DNA of 64,000 bases from Nageia nagi (lineage: Eukaryota > Pinophyta), in NCBI GenBank assembly GCA_050084985.1, contig JBITNC010000001.1:76756001-76820000 (forward strand), given 5' to 3'. The translations under genes and the position numbers were made by a program. This document shows positions 1 through 10,294 of the stretch, piece by piece. The notes under the pieces were generated by a model that worked only from the letters and a program-made list of their open reading frames with translations, was not told where the DNA came from and ran no database searches. Position 1 is the stretch's first letter, and each line of letters begins with the position of its first letter.

Positions 1-855
1 AAAGGCAATATCTACTCTAGATATAGTCAAATATAAAAGACTACCAATTAATTACCTATAAGCTATAGCATCAACCAATTGAGAGTTGGAGCTTAGAGTA
101 ATAGAAATTCTAAGAGAGATTGAGATTACAGCATATCTACATTCCTCCATTCTAAACTTCTATAAGATGTTTGATATATACTTATATTGATAAACTTGCA
201 GTCCAAGATAGTAGTGTATGAGACCAAGATCAATCATTTCAAACATTGCCTTAAGTTTGGATATGCACTCTTGAATGATTTTATCATTGTTTCTAGTAAT
301 CAAAAGATCATCCACATAAAGGAGAATTAATACCACATCTTTTCTTTGAGTGAGCACATATAAATTGAAGTCTAAAAAGCACTTAGAGAAACCAATGTTT
401 AGAAAATACCCTAAAATCTTCATGTACCAGGCTCTAGATGCTTGCTTAAGTCCATATAATGCCTTCTTTATCTTGCACATATAGGACTCTTTACCTTACA
501 CAATGAACCATTCTGGTTGATTCATGAAGATTTGCATATCTAAGTCACCATTGAGAAATGCACTCTTGATGTCAATTTGAAACACTTTTCATCCTTGAGC
601 TATAGAAAGAGCAAGGATAATTTCTCATAATAGGCATCTTTACCATGGGAGAAAAGGTTGCTTCATAATCTACATTGTATTTCTGAGAAAAACCTTTGGC
701 TACTAACCTTGCCTTATATTTCTCAATATCTCCACTAGAATTGAACTTGACCTTATAGATCCACTTATTGCCAATCACTTTTTTATCATTCGGATAAGGA
801 ACCAAATTCTAAGTTTTACCTCATACTCCATTTTCATGGCTTCCATCTAGCACTC
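1..855 (-). pseudogene. Copia-1 reverse transcriptase (decayed)
   Basis: Copia-type RT that would copy element RNA to cDNA in the cytoplasmic particle. The N-terminal part (572-805) shows NKWIYKVKF and KARLVAKGFSQK, the classic start of the copia RT. A frameshift near 600-630 separates it from the next block (160-480), which has KKALYGLKQASRAWY, the intact catalytic YVDD box (LLYVDDLLIT) and LGLIHYYLGLQV. Below 160 the reading continues in degraded form (LIGSLLYLT, near 20-60), the copia motif that follows the RT core, and runs out of the window. The YVDD box survives here but is mutated in Copia-2. Non-functional because of frameshifts and stops. Confidence 0.9.
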
Positions 856-1089
856 ATGCTTTGAATCTTCTTTTAAGGATAAGGGCTTATGGTTGTTATC
901 AATATTGGAAAATAAGGATTTGTTCAAGGTCATGCTCATTGTTACCCTTTGAGTTGGAGAGTTTTATTCTTGAGGTGACTTGTCTACATCAATATCTAAC
1001 TAGCTAGGTGCAACTAAAAAGTCTTTTTTATCATAAACATCCTCATTAGAAGTAGATTCTTTAGGAAGTTCATTGAACTTTACATTCCT

Positions 1090-1905
1090 TGAAATAAACA
1101 TGGCTTTGTAGGGTGGAGAGTAGAGCCTGTAGCCTCTATGCTAACTATCATAACCTACAAATATGTATTTTTCAACTCTTTTATCTAACTTGTTCCTTTT
1201 ATCAAAAATAATGTAGGAGAATGCTTCACAACCAAACCCTTTAATGTGTGAAATGTTAGGTTTTCTTCTTGACCATGCCTTAAAAGAAGTTTTACCTTGA
1301 ACAACTTTTGTGGGACACCTATTCAAGGTGTAAATAGTAGTGCTTACAACTTCACCCAATAAGAAACTAGGAAGATTACTTAGCATGCATTTAGATATCT
1401 CCATAATTATCCTATTTTTCCTTTTGATAATATCGTTGTATCGAGGAGTGTATGGAATTATAAACTACCTCTTAATTCCATACTTAGCATAATAGTCATT
1501 GAACTCATTGCTATTATACTCTCCCCTATTATTTGATCTTAACATCTTGATTTTAAGGTTAGTTTGATTTTCAACTAAGACCTTAAATACCTTAAAACTC
1601 TCAAAGGTTTGATCCTTGTGCTCAAGTAGATACCCAAAGGTCATCCTACTAAATTTATCAGTGCAGGTCAAGACATAGGATGTTCATCCAAGTGACTTAG
1701 TCTAAAATGGACCCATCAAATTTGAATGCACAAGTTAAATAGGTTGATATGCTCTTGTAGCCTTATATTTTTCAAACTTTTATCTATGCATCTTACCAAG
1801 AATGCACTTCTCACATAGACCAATCAAAGGAGAAATTGAAGAAAAACCTTTCACAAGTTCTTAGTCTTTCATGACTTGAATACTCTTGTGGTTAAGGTGC
1901 CCTAA
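1090..1905 (-). pseudogene. Copia-1 integrase (decayed)
   Basis: Ty1/copia integrase, the enzyme that would insert the cDNA into chromosomes. 1465-1671 carries MTCTDKFSRMTFGYLLEHKDQ and the segment around NNRGEYNSNEF, the second catalytic Asp region (usually DNGGEY; here the Asp is replaced by Asn). 1141-1404 carries SVLGEVVSTTIYTLNRCPTK-like and SHIKGFGCEAFSY sequence ending in IFVGYDS, the copia integrase C-terminal signature. The stretch 1700-1905 contains a degraded zinc-binding N-terminus (the reading shows GTLTTR where a GHLNHKS-type motif is present in Copia-2). Frame changes and stops between blocks show it is dead. The catalytic Asp-to-Asn change alone would abolish activity. Confidence 0.87.
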
Positions 1906-3195
1906 ATGTTGGTGTCAAAGATTACCTCTAGAATAAGACACATCTTTGATGGAACTTGATCCATAATGTAGAGATCATCTTTTACTGACTCTTTAACCAA
2001 TGTGGTAATTCCTTTCTTAATGCACCAAGATTGAGAATTGAACTCAAAAAGGAACCATTTTCTACCAACTTGGATCATGGAGAGAAGGTTCATCCTAAGC
2101 TTAGGAATATAGAGCACATTTTGAAGAACCTTACCATGAATCAAAACACTTCCAATGCCTTGGAATTCAAAGATAGAATTATCACCAATCATAACTACAT
2201 CTTTTCTATACTTGTGAAAGTTCTCAAGCTTATCTTTTTCAAATTATAGGTAATTAGTGCAACCAAAGTCAACAATCCAATAAGATGAAAAAGTGCAAGT
2301 TAAGGAGTAGAGCATTGTAGTAAAACCAACTTGAATATTCTTCTTTCCTTTGAAGTTTTTTACATTTCCATTACCTTTATTCTTTTTCTCTCTTTTCTTT
2401 TTATAGCAATCAACTTATTTGTGACCTTGAATACCATAATGGGTACAATTAGCATCAAACTTTTTCTTAAGATATGGATTGCTTAGTTTGCCTTTTTCAT
2501 CTTTTTTCTTGAAGTGGTTGTTGTTGCCATTGTTCTTACTACTATTGTTGTTGTTCTTATTGTTGCCATTGCCTCTTTTTTTAAATCTTTTGAAGGAATA
2601 AGGATAAGATTTCTTTTTATGGTTGAACTTCTTCTTGAAAGGAGTTTTGGTTGCTCCAAGAGCAATGTTATTATCCTTAGGAGAAGAAATCAACACTTTT
2701 TTGTTAGAGGTTTCCTCATGCTTCAAAAGAAGCCTAGAAAGGTTCTCAAATGAGAAGACTTTTTCTTCATCATAAAGCATTATTTCTATAACCATCACAA
2801 AGTTTCCAAACTTTGAAGAAAGTATTTGAAGAATGATGAAGACCATAAACTCATTATTGATCCAATTGCATCCACAAGCAACAAGTTGGGTCCTTAAGTC
2901 AATGATTTTGTTCAAGTAGATAGCCACAGTTTCATCTTCCCTTAATGATATTGAAACAAATTTTAAAGAATAGTATCTTGAAATATTTGAACCAAAGTAG
3001 ATTTGCTTAAGCTTATCCCAAGCTTCCTGCCTCTAGTGCCTTTTCATTTATAAGAGTTGCAAAGTTCTCATTCACTATTTACTAAAGATTCTTTTCCTAT
3101 AATTCAGCTCTCATCGATGAGATTTTCAAATCTCAAAGTTGGAACCATCAAGAATGTGTTTTGGTAAAAAGGAGTCTCCCATTTGCTACACAAGA
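1902..3195 (-). pseudogene. Copia-1 gag and protease (decayed)
   Basis: Capsid/nucleocapsid polyprotein of a copia element. The start region near 3195 (LDGSN motif, shared with Copia-2) is the DUF4219/UBN2-type gag N-terminus. 2415-2927 is one open stretch of 170 residues: capsid helices, a Lys-rich part and an Asn-rich linker, then a zinc knuckle read as CTHYGIQGHK in which the second Cys has become Tyr. Relative to Copia-2 about 100 bp of gag is missing near 3020-3040. Downstream (1902-2330) is the protease region with WIVDFGCTNY (normally a D-S-G-type site; Ser replaced by Phe) and GIGSVLIHGKVLQNVLYIPKL. Plain loss-of-function copy. Confidence 0.85.
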
Positions 3196-5541
3196 ATGTG
3201 AAAAAATAATAAGCATGTGTTTTAATAAACAACATTACATGTTACATTTAATGAACTAAGATATGTTTGATTTGATTCATAAGTACACATATTTTACAAT
3301 TAAAATAATAATCCTTGTACCCAAATACATTTCTCATCTAAAAAATCATACATGTAGAGTGACATTTCTTGTCAAACTTAAAGGCTTCAATCTGCCTATT
3401 CTCACCTCATAGCTCCCCAAACAAGTCATGTTGTGAATGTATGTGTGGATGTGTTCATTTTAGAGGGTTTCTCATATCAATGATTATTGTTTTATTTGCA
3501 TAAGTAAATAAATCAAAATGCAAAACATGGAGTAAAAAACATGTCATCCATTCAATATTTGAAACCTAAATATCTAATGGGTTTCATTTACCAACCCCTA
3601 AAGGACATCTTTACATCATTTATATATTTGCACAAGTTCAATCTTGCATAAGGAAGTAGATTTTATCATAACTTAAGATTTTAAGTAATACACATGCATT
3701 ATTTGACTTAAAAATAAAAATAAAAAAGAGTCTCAAGTATCTAACTTAAAATTTAAGTCCTTAAACATGCATCACCAAAAAATTAAGTTCTAAGCATGTA
3801 TTATTAACTTAAACATTTAAGTACTAAACATGCATCATTTAAGCATAAGCATGCATTAACTTAACAAATAAGTATTAAGCATAAGTACTAATCATAGACA
3901 TGCATTTAACTTTTAAGTAGTAAGCATTAACTTAAAAATTATGCAAGCAACATGCTTTAATCTTTACGTAAAAAATTCATACAAAGTCCCCCTCTTTTAC
4001 TTAAAATTGATCCCTTCAATAAATACTTAAAATAGCATGTTAGTTTTACCTTAAAATTTTGAATAAGGAAAAAAATTGCAAGATAATACATTTAAGTAAT
4101 TGTATGCAAACAAAATTTACTGCTAAGTATTGAGACATGTTTCTCCAAAAAAATATCTAAGTAAAAAATATTCTCCCTTTTAGTAAAAAAATATTTCTCC
4201 TTTTAAAACTACTTCCACAGCCCAAAAAAATATTTATGACAAACAATAAATGTCAAACATGATTACTTTCCTATAAAAACTTACCTTTTACTCTACTCAA
4301 GGTCATTAATGTGGATAGAAGGTAAATTTTAACTTGAAAGCAAAAACATACTAAATGCTACAAAAAATGAGCATTTGTTGCTTCTAGGTGCAAAAATTGT
4401 AAGTAATCATAAAAGAAATAAATGCTCACCAACAAAATAGAATTTGTAGAGGCTAAGGAGTAAAAAGGTTTCAAGTTCTAAACCCCTCCATAAATAATTA
4501 AAAAAAAATTGGAGGACAAAGAGGCCTGTAGGAAGTAAGGCCAAGGAGGATCTAGCTCAAATGATAGAGAATAAGGCTCTTTAACTTTGTGGTTGAGAAG
4601 GATCTTACATGGAGGGGAAGGATAGAGATAGGACATGGTGGTGGAGGTCCCAACAAAGAATAACAAATTTACTAGTTGTGAGAGCCTTGATAGGTTGCGA
4701 GGGGAAGCCTATGGAAACAGTTTGCATGCATAGGAGAGTAGGTCATAGTGGTGGAGGTCATGCTAAGGATGGCTAGATGAGAGGGAATGCTAGACATAGG
4801 AGAGGAGAACAAGATGTGAATAGAAAAGGAGGGAGTGCAGGACATGTGAGTAGGAGGGGAAGACCTCTATTCTAGCCTCCATTAGAAGTTCAAACCCATT
4901 CCAACACCATCTAACCCATTTCAGTACCATCCAATCCCTTTCAATGTCATGGATTATAATATGCAATATTTGAAGGATATTTGTAATATACAAATATTGC
5001 TTTTTGAAAAAACTTTCTATACTTGATTCTAAGAAACTTTTGAATGAAAAAAATTCCTTTGTTTCAACATAAGATAGTCTAGGAATATTGCAATTTATAA
5101 TCTAACCTTTTGTAGTAAAATTAAAAAAAAATGTACCCCAAAAGAAAGGTTAGTAAGAAAAAATTGATTATATTTTGTAATAATTTTTTAAGCATATTTT
5201 GTAATATTACAAAATAACACTACCTTTGTAATATTACATAATTTTTATATAATAACCCCTTAAAATGTAACAATTAAAAATTGTAAGTAATCATAGGAGG
5301 TTATCATAAACTTAAAAAATTGCAATTTTGTTAGCCATATATTTAAAAAAAAAGACTAACACATAGCAAGTAATATTTTAGTAGCATATTGCTATAAACC
5401 ATAAAATAACAAAGGATGAGGAAATTTATGCATTGTCTTAAATTTACGTCACTAATGGAGTGTAAGATGAAGAAGAGGAAAGATCACCAAGATGTTGAAG
5501 AAGAGCTTCCATAACAAAGATGTGAAGAGGAGCTTCCACTA
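3196..5541 (-). other. Copia-1 untranslated leader
   Basis: About 2.3 kb between the primer-binding site and gag. It is very AT-rich, with many short words such as TTAAGTA and CATGCAT between 3650 and 3950, and a more C-rich block (on the minus strand) at 4450-4900. Sequence near 3380-3470 aligns with the Copia-2 leader near 20470-20600, confirming the family. Short open frames at 4478-4666 and 4790-4993 have no recognisable domain and no stop-codon decay pattern that would mark old coding sequence, so I do not call genes here. Confidence 0.75.
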
Positions 5542-5553
5542 GCTCTAATACCA
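5542..5553 (-). promoter_or_regulatory. Copia-1 primer-binding site
   Basis: On the minus strand TGGTATTAGAGC lies 4 bases inside the LTR end. It is one mismatch from TGGTATCAGAGC, the standard plant site complementary to the 3' end of initiator methionine tRNA. It fixes the element's orientation and the inner LTR border. Confidence 0.9.
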
Positions 5554-5557
5554 AATT

Positions 5558-6054
5558 TGAGAATTGAACTATAACATGAACAACTCTAATCTCTCAAAAT
5601 CATATGAAAGCTCACAAACACAACTAAAAAACTCACAAAACAATCTCACAATGTAACAAAAAATGTAAGTGGTTCCTCCAATTAGGAGTACATCCACTAA
5701 CTAGATCTTTACTTCAAATATAAATACAACTCTCTTACAATCCTCCTAATCTCAACTCCTAAGCACTATCCTATAACATAACTTTACTCCACAAATTGGT
5801 ATATGATCACAAAGAGGGATCCTTCTATTTATAGGCCAAAATCCCTCTTTTGATCATTTTTTTATCCTATGTACAAAAGCATGACATGCACATCCTTTTA
5901 TCCAAGGGGTATGCTCATGACATGGAATGTAGGACAAGTTACATTATCATATTCACTTAAATACTTAAGGTATCAAATGATACCCTTAAGTATTAGTGAA
6001 CTTACATAGAATATTATTAAAAACCTTTACAATAATGAATTATGCATTCCAACA
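5558..6054 (-). repeat. Copia-1 5' LTR (497 bp)
   Basis: On the minus strand it begins TGTTGGAATG and ends AATTCTCA, i.e. TG...CA. It aligns along its length with the Copia-2 LTR at 16948-17491: same start, a shared segment of TTAAGTATTTAAGTGAATA type, and the same TATA region. It supplies promoter (U3), R and U5. It is shorter than the Copia-2 LTR mainly because it lacks an internal duplication found there. Confidence 0.92.
5825..5834 (-). promoter_or_regulatory. TATA box in Copia-1 LTR
   Basis: CTATAAATAG on the minus strand, about 220 bases into the LTR. The identical decamer is at the equivalent place in the Copia-2 LTR (17169-17178), so it is the likely core promoter of the family. Confidence 0.75.
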
Positions 6055-7766
6055 ATACTAACATAAACATAATTTTGAATTACCATTGTAATACTATTTC
6101 AATACACTGAACATCAACCATTTCATGTCATTAATAGAATTATTATGTCATGCTAAACCTTATCATTGTGTTATCACTTCATGTTATTTTATAAGTATGT
6201 AATATTTTATAGCATTATGGTTATAATACATATGCATAGAAAACTATTATGGGTGGAGGTGGACCTCACCTTGGCATTTAATTAATTTTTGGATTCACTA
6301 AGATTATTTAATCTCACTCTCTTTTCTATTACTATTATAGAGACCAACTTGCCTAAAAAATGATCTTTCTTGTCCTACTTTATACATGGATTTGCTCTAA
6401 AGATCATTAATTTCTATGAGTTTTACATTATGGTATTAAAATAATACTTACCATGATTATCTTCCTTTCTAAAGAAGGTTTTTTCTTGATTTTGATAGAT
6501 TGGATAAGTATGGGAAACTTTTTCTTTACTATTCATTGCAAAAGTTTTTGTATGAGTAAGAATACTCGTAAATAATACCATATCATATCTATCCTTATCA
6601 TATGTTATAGTCTTTTCAAATGTTATTTGGTTTAAATTTATTTTGCACTAGAATGTTATTGAAATTGATTCTTAGCATGTATCTTATGATTTAATATAAT
6701 TGTATGAAAGTGAAGTTGGAATAAATGTTATGTATTTCAACTTTTTGTTGTTTTATATTTAATATTGTTGAAATTATGTGATGTTCCTGAAGTTATCCTT
6801 GGACTAGTTTTCACAGCCTTGCTACAGTTACCTTTATGGAATGCCTAATTCATCATAATATATATCTATTGTGATGTTTTTTTTATGTGGAGATGAATAA
6901 TTATTTTTGTTACTATGGAATACCTTATCAGGGTTAGTTATGGTTATTATTTTTCATTTGTTGTTGTTACATCTTTTGGATGTTATAGGTGTTCATAAGC
7001 TACCCTTAGTGTATAGTTAGCTTTGTTTTTTGAAGTGGATAGTTTGATTTGATATTGAAGTACATATACCATGAAGTGAATTATTTTGTATTTGATTCTT
7101 TATAGTTGAAACTATTGGTTGATGATCCAAATAAAAAGTATGTTAACAACCTACTTGTATAGGCTATAACTTTTGATTTATAAGTTATTTTATGATGATT
7201 TTTGGATAGTATATAGAATATAATTATCTATCACATATATATAAATTTAATATGATTTTGTTAAATGAAAGGCCTTCATTTTATCTTCCAAATATAATTC
7301 ATTTTATGCTTCATTTTTTTCTTCTCTTTCTTATGTGCAAGTATAGTTCAGAAAAAATGCTTCATTTTCTTTGTTTTATGTTATAATATTCAAAGAGGCC
7401 ATTTTGCACCACCTAAAGGAACCCTTGGGATGTTTTAAAAGTGAAGTAAACACTAATAAAGTAGATTATATTATAAGGGAAACTTTCCTTTGTATATGTT
7501 CATGGGATAGCTAGGATCCTTCTTATCTTATTGTTGTACATTTTCTCACTATTATGATTTCCATTGTGAAATGATGTAAAGAAGGATGTTTACTAATGTG
7601 ATCCTTAAATATGTTTGAGGTTCTTTATCAAAGGGACTATTTGCTGAAATTACTTGGGGTAATATGAGTCATGTGATCTCTAAATGGTCATGGTGATCAT
7701 CTATATTGCACAATTGTATGTTTATTATTTTTACATCTATTAAACTCTATGGGTTATAATGGGTTG
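6055..7766. other. Unassigned AT-rich DNA
   Basis: 1.7 kb between the Copia-1 LTR and the small chromodomain element. No long open frame, no recognisable protein motif on either strand, no LTR-like TG...CA pair and no RNA gene seen. Probably old decayed transposon or spacer DNA. Confidence 0.6.
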
Positions 7767-8036
7767 TGTTATGAACCAAGTTCCCAAAATAGCATAAAAT
7801 CATAAGAGAAAGAGTTCAATGCCTTGAATAAGAGATAAAATCGGTAATAATAATCCACTTCGAGGGGGAAAACTCCTTTACAATACATCAAATACACCAC
7901 AATAGACAATCCAAATGATAATACCTCCTTAGTATATATAGGAGTCCAAGGGGTGCCACTACAATGAAAGGACACTAGCTGACATAACAATAATAATGTA
8001 AGGGAATAATAATAACCATAGTATAGGGATCTAACA
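7767..8036 (-). repeat. 3' LTR of the small chromodomain element
   Basis: 270 bp, TG...CA borders, nearly identical along its length to 10025-10294 (shared block with TATATATAGG and GGGTGCCACTACAATGA). The minus-strand TATA-like run is at about 7930-7940. Its first bases on the minus strand, TGTTAG, supply the stop codon of the chromodomain frame. Confidence 0.95.
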
Positions 8037-8270
8037 TTTGAGTAGTTCTAGATGCTTCTGTAGAAAATTCTCATCTTCCCATGTGGAATCTTCAGCAGGT
8101 AGGTTCTTCCACTTAATGAGATACTCTGAAATTGATCGATTTCTTAACTTATAGATTCTTGATTCAGTTATTACTTCTAGATCCAATATAATTTTCTCTT
8201 CCTCATCGAGTTCTGGAAGTGTAGTTTGAGGAGCAGTAATTCTAGTCAATGCATTACAAGATATGGTGGG
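8031..8270 (-). pseudogene. Protease N-terminus fused to integrase chromodomain
   Basis: On the minus strand the frame reads PTISCNALTRITAPQT, typical of the segment just before the chromovirus protease active site. It then passes directly into LPELDEEEKIILDLE and a complete-looking chromodomain: RIYKLRNRSISEYLIKWKN then STWEDENFLQKH. The aromatic and acidic positions expected for binding methylated histone H3 tails are present. The frame ends with TAG whose bases are the first bases of the 3' LTR, an overlap known in plant chromoviruses. The join removes the rest of protease, RT, RNase H and integrase core. It is one frame off from gag, and a TAA near 8255 interrupts it. Confidence 0.88.
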
Positions 8271-8278
8271 TCTTTTCT

Positions 8279-9412
8279 TCAGTAGTAATCTCTTCTAATT
8301 CTTTGGGTGTGGATGATTTTTCTTCTTTTTCTTCTTCCTTCACATTCTATGTAGAATAATTTCTTCTCCCCACATTTATTTCCTTTACTATACTTGCTAT
8401 CACAATTGAAGCATAGACCCTTTGATCGTATTTCATCCATTTGTTGAGGTGTCAACCTTGTAGGTTTAGGTAAGTGAGAAGAAGGAACATTATTTTCTTT
8501 ATAGGTGTTCGAGGGAAACCTTTTAGTATCCATTTCCATTTTTTTACTTTCAACCTTCCTTGAATTCCTAAAAGCCATCTCTAAGGATGTTGGTTCAAAC
8601 AGATGCACCTCATGTTGAATGTTATCCTTTAAGGTTCCCATAAAGAGATCCAACAATTTATCACCTGGTATGTCATTCACTCTAAGACTCAACTTTTGAA
8701 ATTGTTGAATGTGCTCCATCACTGAACCTTTTTGCCTTAGATTTATCAATTGAGTAAAGAAGGAATTATTCTTAACATCCTCATGGTAGGCTATCAATTC
8801 CTTTATAAAAATGGACCAAGATATAATAGAACCCTTTTTACGTTCACAAAGCCATTGGTACCATACAACCTACTCAGGCTCTAGATACAAGGATGCAATA
8901 GTTACTTTTTTTGATGTTGGTACTTGGTGTAGATCAAAAAAATGCTCCATTTGAAATATCCAAGTGATGGGGTCCCTTCCATCAAACTTCCTCATGCCGA
9001 TCTTGGGAAGTTGGATTCCCCTTGAGAACCATGCTTGATTACTTCCATTAGTAGAAGCATATCCTCCTAAATTAGGCTTATTAATGAAGGGTTTATCACC
9101 TTGAACAATATCATTATTTTCTTGATAACCCTAGGCCATATCAACATATTTAGGAATCTTTCCCTTTGGGTTATGTATGAGTTGACAAATCTTTTCCATA
9201 TTTTGATGCATATTAGTCACCAACTCTTCAATTGATCTTACCATCCCTTTTGTCAAATCCCCTTTTAATTCCTCCAAATCACCCTTTTTTACACACCCTT
9301 TAACCAATTCTTCCAATTGGGATATTCGAAAGGATATGTCTTCACTTTCTACTATAGTCATGGATGAACCCTCTGGAGGTCTAGTTGGTGTAGCAATTTT
9401 TTTCGGTGGCAT
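8279..9412 (-). pseudogene. Gag of the small chromodomain element
   Basis: One reading frame of about 378 codons starting at an ATG (9412, MPPKKIATPTRPPEG) that holds together through to 8279 apart from a few stops (near 9130 and 8870, both TAG). It has an N-terminal coiled region, the Retrotrans_gag core (KFDGRDPITWIFQME, LYLEPE, VVWYQWL) and a nucleocapsid zinc knuckle read CFNCDSKYSKGNKC, where the His is replaced by Asn so zinc binding should be lost. It would form the virus-like particle. Confidence 0.88.
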
Positions 9413-10010
9413 TTTAACTGAGTATTACTTTTTAAACCGTGATTTGGAGACTATTCTATTATCTGACCTTCCAACTAATGTAAATTTGAAATTTTAGCCT
9501 TTTAGAGTCTAAAATTTCTACCTATGATAGCCTCATATGTCTTCTTTTAATGCCATAGGTTTTGTCAAATTCCAATATTCCAAGAGGAATTGGCTGCAAC
9601 TTTCCCAAAATGTGCTGATTTTTGGATTTTTCAAAAGAATGAACTTGTACGAAGTGCCACTTGTCACCTATTTATTCCCAAACCTTAAAAGTTGCACTAG
9701 TTAAAATTTAGTCCATATAATAACTAATACAATAGGTTTCACAAAGTTTAGAGCTATAAAACTTCATATATACACTTTTTAGCTAGAACACCTATTTTCG
9801 ACCTGCTTTTGAGACTAGTCATAAATCCAAACTTCCCCTAAGTGTAACTTACAAAATATAGTGAATTAGGAGCTGAAATTTGAACTAAAACTTATTTGAT
9901 ATGTATTATAAAAACCCAATAAATTTAAAAATCTAAAACCTTTCAAAAAATAATTAGTAGTGAAAATGCCATGATGACTAGTTTTGAGCAATGAAATAGT
10001 AGAATCATCT
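9413..10010 (-). other. Leader of the small chromodomain element
   Basis: About 600 bases between primer-binding site and gag ATG on the minus strand; AT-rich, with no coding signal. Confidence 0.7.
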
Positions 10011-10022
10011 GCTCTGATACCA
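10011..10022 (-). promoter_or_regulatory. Primer-binding site, small chromodomain element
   Basis: Minus strand TGGTATCAGAGC, a perfect match to the common plant initiator-Met tRNA site, two bases inside the 5' LTR. Confidence 0.95.
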
Positions 10023-10024
10023 AA

Positions 10025-10294
10025 TGTTATGAACCAAGTTCCCAAAATAGCATAAAATCACAAGATAAAAAGTTAAATACCTTGAATAAGAGATAAAATC
10101 AGTAATAATAAGCCACTTATATGGGGAAACCTCCTTTACATTACATCAAATACACCATAATGGACAATCCAAATGATAATACCTCCTTAGTATATATAGG
10201 AGTCCAAGGGGTGCCACTACAATGACAGGACACTAGCTGACATAACAATAATAATGTAAGGGAATAAAAATAACCATAGTATAGGGATCTAACA
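10025..10294 (-). repeat. 5' LTR of the small chromodomain element
   Basis: 270 bp, TG...CA, equal in length to the partner LTR at 7767-8036 with scattered substitutions, which points to a moderately old insertion. Confidence 0.95.

Larger units (their letters stand above)
1..6054 (-). mobile_element. Copia-1: Ty1/copia LTR retrotransposon, truncated by window edge
   Basis: Read on the minus strand, this holds in order a 5' LTR (5558-6054), a Met-tRNA-type primer-binding site, a 2.3-kb untranslated leader, gag with a zinc knuckle, protease, integrase and reverse transcriptase. Integrase before reverse transcriptase is the Ty1/copia order. The window begins inside the end of the RT, so RNase H and the 3' LTR lie outside. 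All coding parts carry stops and frameshifts, so it is a dead copy. Copia-2 at 16948-24346 is the same family: leader, gag and pol align throughout. The 5 bases outside the LTR (6055-6059, atact) would be one target-site duplicate; its partner is off the window. Confidence 0.93.
7767..10294 (-). mobile_element. Non-autonomous chromodomain LTR retrotransposon (2.5 kb)
   Basis: A structurally complete element on the minus strand: two 270-bp LTRs (7767-8036, 10025-10294), a TGGTATCAGAGC primer-binding site, gag, a few residues of protease, then directly the integrase C-terminus with chromodomain. Everything from the protease active site through RT, RNase H and the integrase core is missing. Flanking bases GGTTG (7762-7766) and AGTTG (10295-10299) form a 5-bp target duplication with one mismatch. 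It would depend on an autonomous chromovirus relative for enzymes while keeping gag and targeting parts. Gag carries in-frame stops, so this copy is no longer coding-competent. Confidence 0.93.

Noticed and set aside
2031-2753. Plus-strand open frames 2031-2249 and 2514-2753
   Set aside because: Mirror images of the Copia-1 gag and protease frames on the minus strand; hydrophobic or repetitive translation with no domain.
4478-4993. Two small minus-strand frames in the Copia-1 leader
   Set aside because: No domain and no counterpart frame in Copia-2; treated as chance openings in a C-richer leader segment.
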